Source: Typha latifolia
Taxonomy: Eukaryota; Streptophyta; Magnoliopsida; Poales; Typhaceae
Direction: 5' to 3'
NCBI GenBank assembly: GCA_019914945.1
Contig: CM034105.1
Span: forward strand, 248,001-312,000
DNA length: 64,000 nt
Positions 60,380 to 64,000 of this stretch are shown piece after piece. The translations under genes and the position numbers were made by a program. The notes beneath the pieces were generated by a model. That model saw only the letters and a program-made list of their open reading frames with translations, searched no databases and was not told where the DNA came from. The stretch's first letter is position 1; each line of letters begins with the position of its first letter.

Positions 60380-63126
60380 TCATACACCCTTCTTCTTCTT
60401 CTTCAATTTCTGGAGCTTCTGCCATTTGAGGAAAATTTGAAGGGAAAGCCCTGAGAACACCATCGCAACACTTCCCCATTGTTTCGGCGACAGGGGATTG
60501 CCACTCACAACAGAGGACACAACGATGCTCATAAACTTGCGGGTAGTAGTGATGGTCGTGTTGGTGAGGGAGCCGAAGCGGCTTATGGTCAGGAAGATGA
60601 AGTTTTGCCCCACTGCTCCACAAAGGCAGTAGAGGATGATATCCCATGCTGCCTCTGGGTGTTCTTGGCAAAACCTCACTGCCTCATAACCATTTCCATA
60701 TGACCAATTAGGTACCAACGGTCCAACAAATGTGTATAAACCGCTATATATGCTAACCCATAGATTCATGCCAAGCATAATATCCCAAGGATTAGTATTC
60801 GGATACCTGCAAGAAGTTGTAGATTCCATCTTTAGACAGAAAATTTTCGACTTTGTTCTTCAGATAACTTTCTAACACTAATCAATTCTAAGTATGTTAC
60901 CTCGCTTTTATGGAATCCTGAGTGGCATTTGTGTAACCATCAAAGGCTAAATTTAGAAAGCATAGTCCATACCCAAGAGGAGCATTTGGGTTAGCAAGCT
61001 TGCTCATGGTCCTCGAGCTAGTCTGAAAAAATGATGAGGCAATCATTTGATAAATAAGATTACAGAATCCAGATCAGTAGCAGTAAACTAGAGAGTTGCA
61101 ATAGATGCTGTAAGATTTTCTGGTTAGTTTTTGTTGGTCTAGTCAAACCAAAAACACGGGAAAGAATTCACTGAAGCTCACAAACAAGGTAACAATAGAT
61201 TGCACTGATATTTTATCCTACTTGTGCTTCAATGGTAGAGATGATCAAATGATATCTACTGTGCATCTACAGTATATGAATCCTTGGTATCTCACCATTA
61301 TAGATGTATACAAATAAGAACTACTAACCTTCTGAAGTGCAAACGCTGATACCCCTCCAGCAACAAGGAAAGTGCTTATGTAATCAGGAATTGTGTATTT
61401 GACACCATACATGATGGTCCCCATCAACATCACTGTGGTTAGGCATGAATACGTATTGGTTAGCCAAGACAGTCAAAATATAGCTGCTTATTGCAATAAG
61501 CTTTGTGGAAAAAACTGAGCAAGCTGCAATAGCTATAAATATTTCAGACTTGATGAGGCTACTAAAATATATATCTGTCTTATACTTCAGGTTTGAAAAG
61601 CAACACTGTTTGTGTGTACACTATTAGCATACCAGTTTAACAATTGTGAAAGGCACATCATATTGCAATTTAATGCAACAGATCCAATTTCTTCATTTTA
61701 CATGGTAACAAGAAGATATAACTCCATTAAAAAAAAAATCTTCTCTGTACAATCATTTCCGTTTGACTTTATTTTCTTTCTTTCTTTGTGAACAGTACAT
61801 TTATGGGTTACAAAGGCATATCAACCTCCAGGGAGCTGACATGCATCAACATTTGTTTTAAAGGATAAACTGAAGTTGTTTTCTTGAGAGAAAAGCTGAA
61901 GAACTAAAGCTTGCTATTTCTTTCATTACTCAATGATGTGCAGAGGATGTAACATTTAATAATGCTGCAATCAGGGTAGGTAATAGCAAAGCAATTCACA
62001 TCTAGGAATACAAGATATGCAACACTAAATAGTGTTGAATACAGGCATGGTAACAAGCATACTAGCAAAGCACAATTATCTAGCAAAAGAGTGGCTGTGC
62101 CTTCTCCACCTGAGACATGCACATTCAGGCAAAGGAAAGAAAAAAAAATAGAGAGCTATATAACAGAGAAATAGTATAATTAACTCACCAGGTATCATCT
62201 TTGAGGATTTTGCCAAGACCTGAACAGACATATTATAAACAAAAACGTAAGTCCTCTTTCTATTTCAGCTTTTGCTGAAAGTTATAGCAAATGATATTAG
62301 CAGGTAATCTTAGACAAATATCATTTTACAGCAATATTATGCAACGAAATCGACTGATTCTATCCCCGAAAAATGTAGTCAAATATGTAATATATTAACA
62401 TGGAAGACATAGAGAGATTTTCCCCTTTTTGAAACTCTCATAGATGTAATAATTATAACATTTATCTTCTGGCAGTACATAGCATACTGATATTAAACAA
62501 CCATCAGATGAAAGTATACAATAATATATAACTTAAATTTACTAAAAACACCTAAATTATCCTGAGTCAGAAATGCTAACAGAATGAAATATGAAGATGT
62601 GCATAAAAGGAAGCACCTGTGCTGGATAACTGATATACTTCAAAGCTTCCATTCCCATTGTAGGACCAATCGTATTAGTGATGCTTGGACTCCAATAACT
62701 CCACAAAGGAGCACTCCCTTTCGAACTACTCGACCATAGCTTTATCACTAATCCATCGCACGAACACAAAATAGATGTTATCAACCTTAAACCATCAAAT
62801 CACATTCAGACCCAATCAGGACAAATACTTACTCACAAACGACCAGACGAAGCAAATCACACTCTGCGCGAAATTCAAGAAGGGGAAGTGATCGAACCGC
62901 TTTCCATCCGCCCCAAATCGCTTCGTCGATCTGATCACATAAACAAGTAATCAAATCTCCATCTCTATCAGAACAAAATAAAGAAAGATTTGCGGAGAAA
63001 TCGAAGGAAAACACACATGGTCTCTTGGAGAACGCCTTGGGTTATATAGGCGGCCCAGATCCCGACGACGCAGAAGGCGAGGATCAAGACGCGCTTCACT
63101 CCTCCGCCATCGACGTGGTCCTCCAT
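60380..63126 (-). CDS. UDP-galactose/UDP-glucose transporter 3-like, ER nucleotide-sugar transporter (340 aa)
   Basis: Exons in transcription order: 63126-63017, 62930-62833, 62747-62617, 62219-62189, 61432-61329, 61022-60901, 60806-60380, total 1023 nt in frame. The multi-spanning protein contains GIWAAYITQGVLQET near the N-terminus, SITNTIGPTMGMEALKYISY, PNAPLGYGLCFLNLAFDGY, GAVGQNFIFLTISRFGSL and TNTTITTTRKFMSIVVSS, all conserved in UTR1/UTR3 and the SLC35B1 family. These carriers bring UDP-glucose (and UDP-galactose) into the ER lumen, where it serves the glycoprotein folding quality-control cycle. The C-terminus KKKKKGV ends in K-K-x-x, the classical ER retrieval signal. Length is close to Arabidopsis UTR3. 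Exon 4 is only 31 nt. I placed the exon 2 donor at GTAAGT (GTGA|GTAAGT), not at the GTGAGT four bases earlier, because only that keeps the frame and gives SFVMIKLW. A perfect ER-stress element lies about 195 bp upstream of the ATG. Confidence 0.94.
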
Positions 63127-63320
63127 ATCTCTTTGGACCTCGCCGGAGTTCTCTTAATCCGGCGATTTTCAAACGATTTTGTGAGGTTTCCGGCGATCCT
63201 TTGGAGATTTCTACCAGAGATTTGAGAGGAGGAGGACGAGGATTCGAGAATGGGAGCTTCGCGTTAAAGCGCGGGTTTAGAGGAAGGCGGGGGAAGGAGG
63301 GAGCAGCGTCATATTTGCTA

Positions 63321-63339
63321 CGTGGCGGAATCTGATTGG
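63321..63339 (-). promoter_or_regulatory. ER-stress response element (ERSE-I) of the ER transporter gene
   Basis: Read on the minus strand, the sequence is CCAAT, nine bases (CAGATTCCG), then CCACG, an exact match to CCAAT-N9-CCACG. This motif is bound by NF-Y together with ER-stress bZIP factors in plants and animals. It lies about 195-213 bp upstream of the start codon in promoter orientation. A G-box CACGTG is nearby at 63376-63381. Confidence 0.65.
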
Positions 63340-63711
63340 TTGACTGATCAGGAGCGAGCTTCGATTGGTGGGAGCACGTGGTCGGTGGCTGGGTGGACCG
63401 CGTCGAGCTACTGACTGCATGAAGCATTAAATTTCTGGCCCAGTCCAATCCGTTTTGGTTGAAATGATCATTGTGTGGGCGAGGATGGGCTGGGCTGGGC
63501 TCGAACCAAACTTTTCCCGACCACGAGATCTAGGTCGTGACTTCGATCCGGTGCGGCCTCCTAACTAGCCCATGACTAGCATCTAGTAATTACCTTATGT
63601 GGCAAAATTTATATATATATACGAATGTATGATTCTATGAAAAGATAGTAGGTATTAGTTTGGCTTGATTTATGGTCATAATCTAATTCCGATCTGCTTG
63701 ATTTATGGGCA
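63340..63711. other. Intergenic region right of the transporter promoter
   Basis: This is upstream DNA of the transporter gene followed by sequence with no recognisable gene. It includes a CACGTG G-box (63376-63381) and a GGGCTGGGCT direct repeat near 63487-63500. Confidence 0.4.
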
Positions 63712-64000
63712 AAATTCATATGGAGTTGCAAACAAGCTATTCCTCACTTTTCTTTGGAGACGTATTCCTATGGTTTTTGTGTATGTGAGCGAGAAACTAT
63801 GGAGCATCTCTTTCTTGGCTAGAGGGGCTTCGTGGTTTGCTAGTAAGCCTGCTCTAAAACTTGATCTAGCTCCTGAGCAATTGGGGATTCGTGGATCCCC
63901 TCTCTTAGCTCTCAGCTATCCTCCGACAGCGGGTGATTTGGCTTCTATCTTTTTGGTGTCTTATGGAGTATTTGGAAATCCAGAATTACTAAAGAAGTCT
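63712..64000 (+). pseudogene. Decayed LINE (non-LTR retrotransposon) fragment, 3' part of the ORF, cut by window edge
   Basis: One frame reads FCVCERETMEHLFLG and a stop (about 63775-63823), resembling the zinc-binding segment that follows reverse transcriptase in plant LINEs (C-x2-C...ET-x-x-HLFL). About 130 bp further, LWSIWKSRITK (about 63960-63992) matches the conserved W-S-I-W-K-x-R-N block that follows it. Stops and frame changes separate the pieces, so it is not functional. Confidence 0.6.

Noticed and set aside
1..64000. CRISPR arrays, bacterial-type operons, prophage or tRNA/rRNA genes
   Set aside because: None seen. Gene structure, introns and repeats are those of a plant nuclear genome; spaced-repeat patterns are microsatellites or transposon repeats.

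Overview
This window looks like nuclear DNA of a flowering plant, most likely a monocot. Intron-rich, AT-rich genes alternate with GC-rich genes lacking introns (a kelch F-box gene and a glucosyltransferase gene), a contrast typical of monocots. Introns are GT-AG, the encoded proteins have clear plant orthologues, and introns and intergenic DNA carry microsatellites and decayed transposons. I cannot name the species.

Layout, left to right. (1) 342-1143 (+): the last two exons of a Lys/Glu/Ala-rich protein of unknown function, cut by the left edge. (2) 1144-6424: about 5.3 kb without a supportable gene. (3) 6425-7519 (-): a kelch-repeat F-box gene of the KISS-ME-DEADLY/KFB type. (4) 10583-31119 (+): TIC236, also called SUBSTANDARD STARCH GRAIN 4, the plastid-envelope TamB/DUF490 protein. 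I resolved 23 coding exons giving 2204 aa, plus a 5' UTR intron. (5) 32173-43132 (-): a 3-hydroxyisobutyryl-CoA hydrolase-like gene (10 exons, 431 aa). (6) 44433-50192 (+): an Enhancer-of-polycomb-like chromatin protein (4 exons, 1637 aa). (7) 51368-55289 (-): a membrane-anchored GT4-type glycosyltransferase (4 exons, 717 aa). (8) 58569-59960 (+): a UGT75-type UDP-glucosyltransferase (463 aa). (9) 60380-63126 (-): a UDP-galactose/UDP-glucose transporter 3-like ER nucleotide-sugar transporter (7 exons, 340 aa). (10) 63712-64000: a decayed LINE fragment running off the right edge.

The genes are unrelated housekeeping or metabolic genes in plant-typical order and do not form a pathway. All exon models were joined by hand: reading frames close across every junction, and no internal stop remains in the joined models.

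I found no new multi-gene system. The most informative non-genic observations are: a perfect ER-stress element (CCAAT-N9-CCACG) upstream of the ER nucleotide-sugar transporter; decayed tandem copies of the end of exon 1 inside intron 1 of the hydrolase gene; a non-autonomous LTR element, with recognisable primer-binding site and polypurine tract, in another intron of that gene; a hAT-type MITE with a perfect 8-bp target duplication in a TIC236 intron; and a Harbinger-type element carrying a 21-bp tandem repeat.
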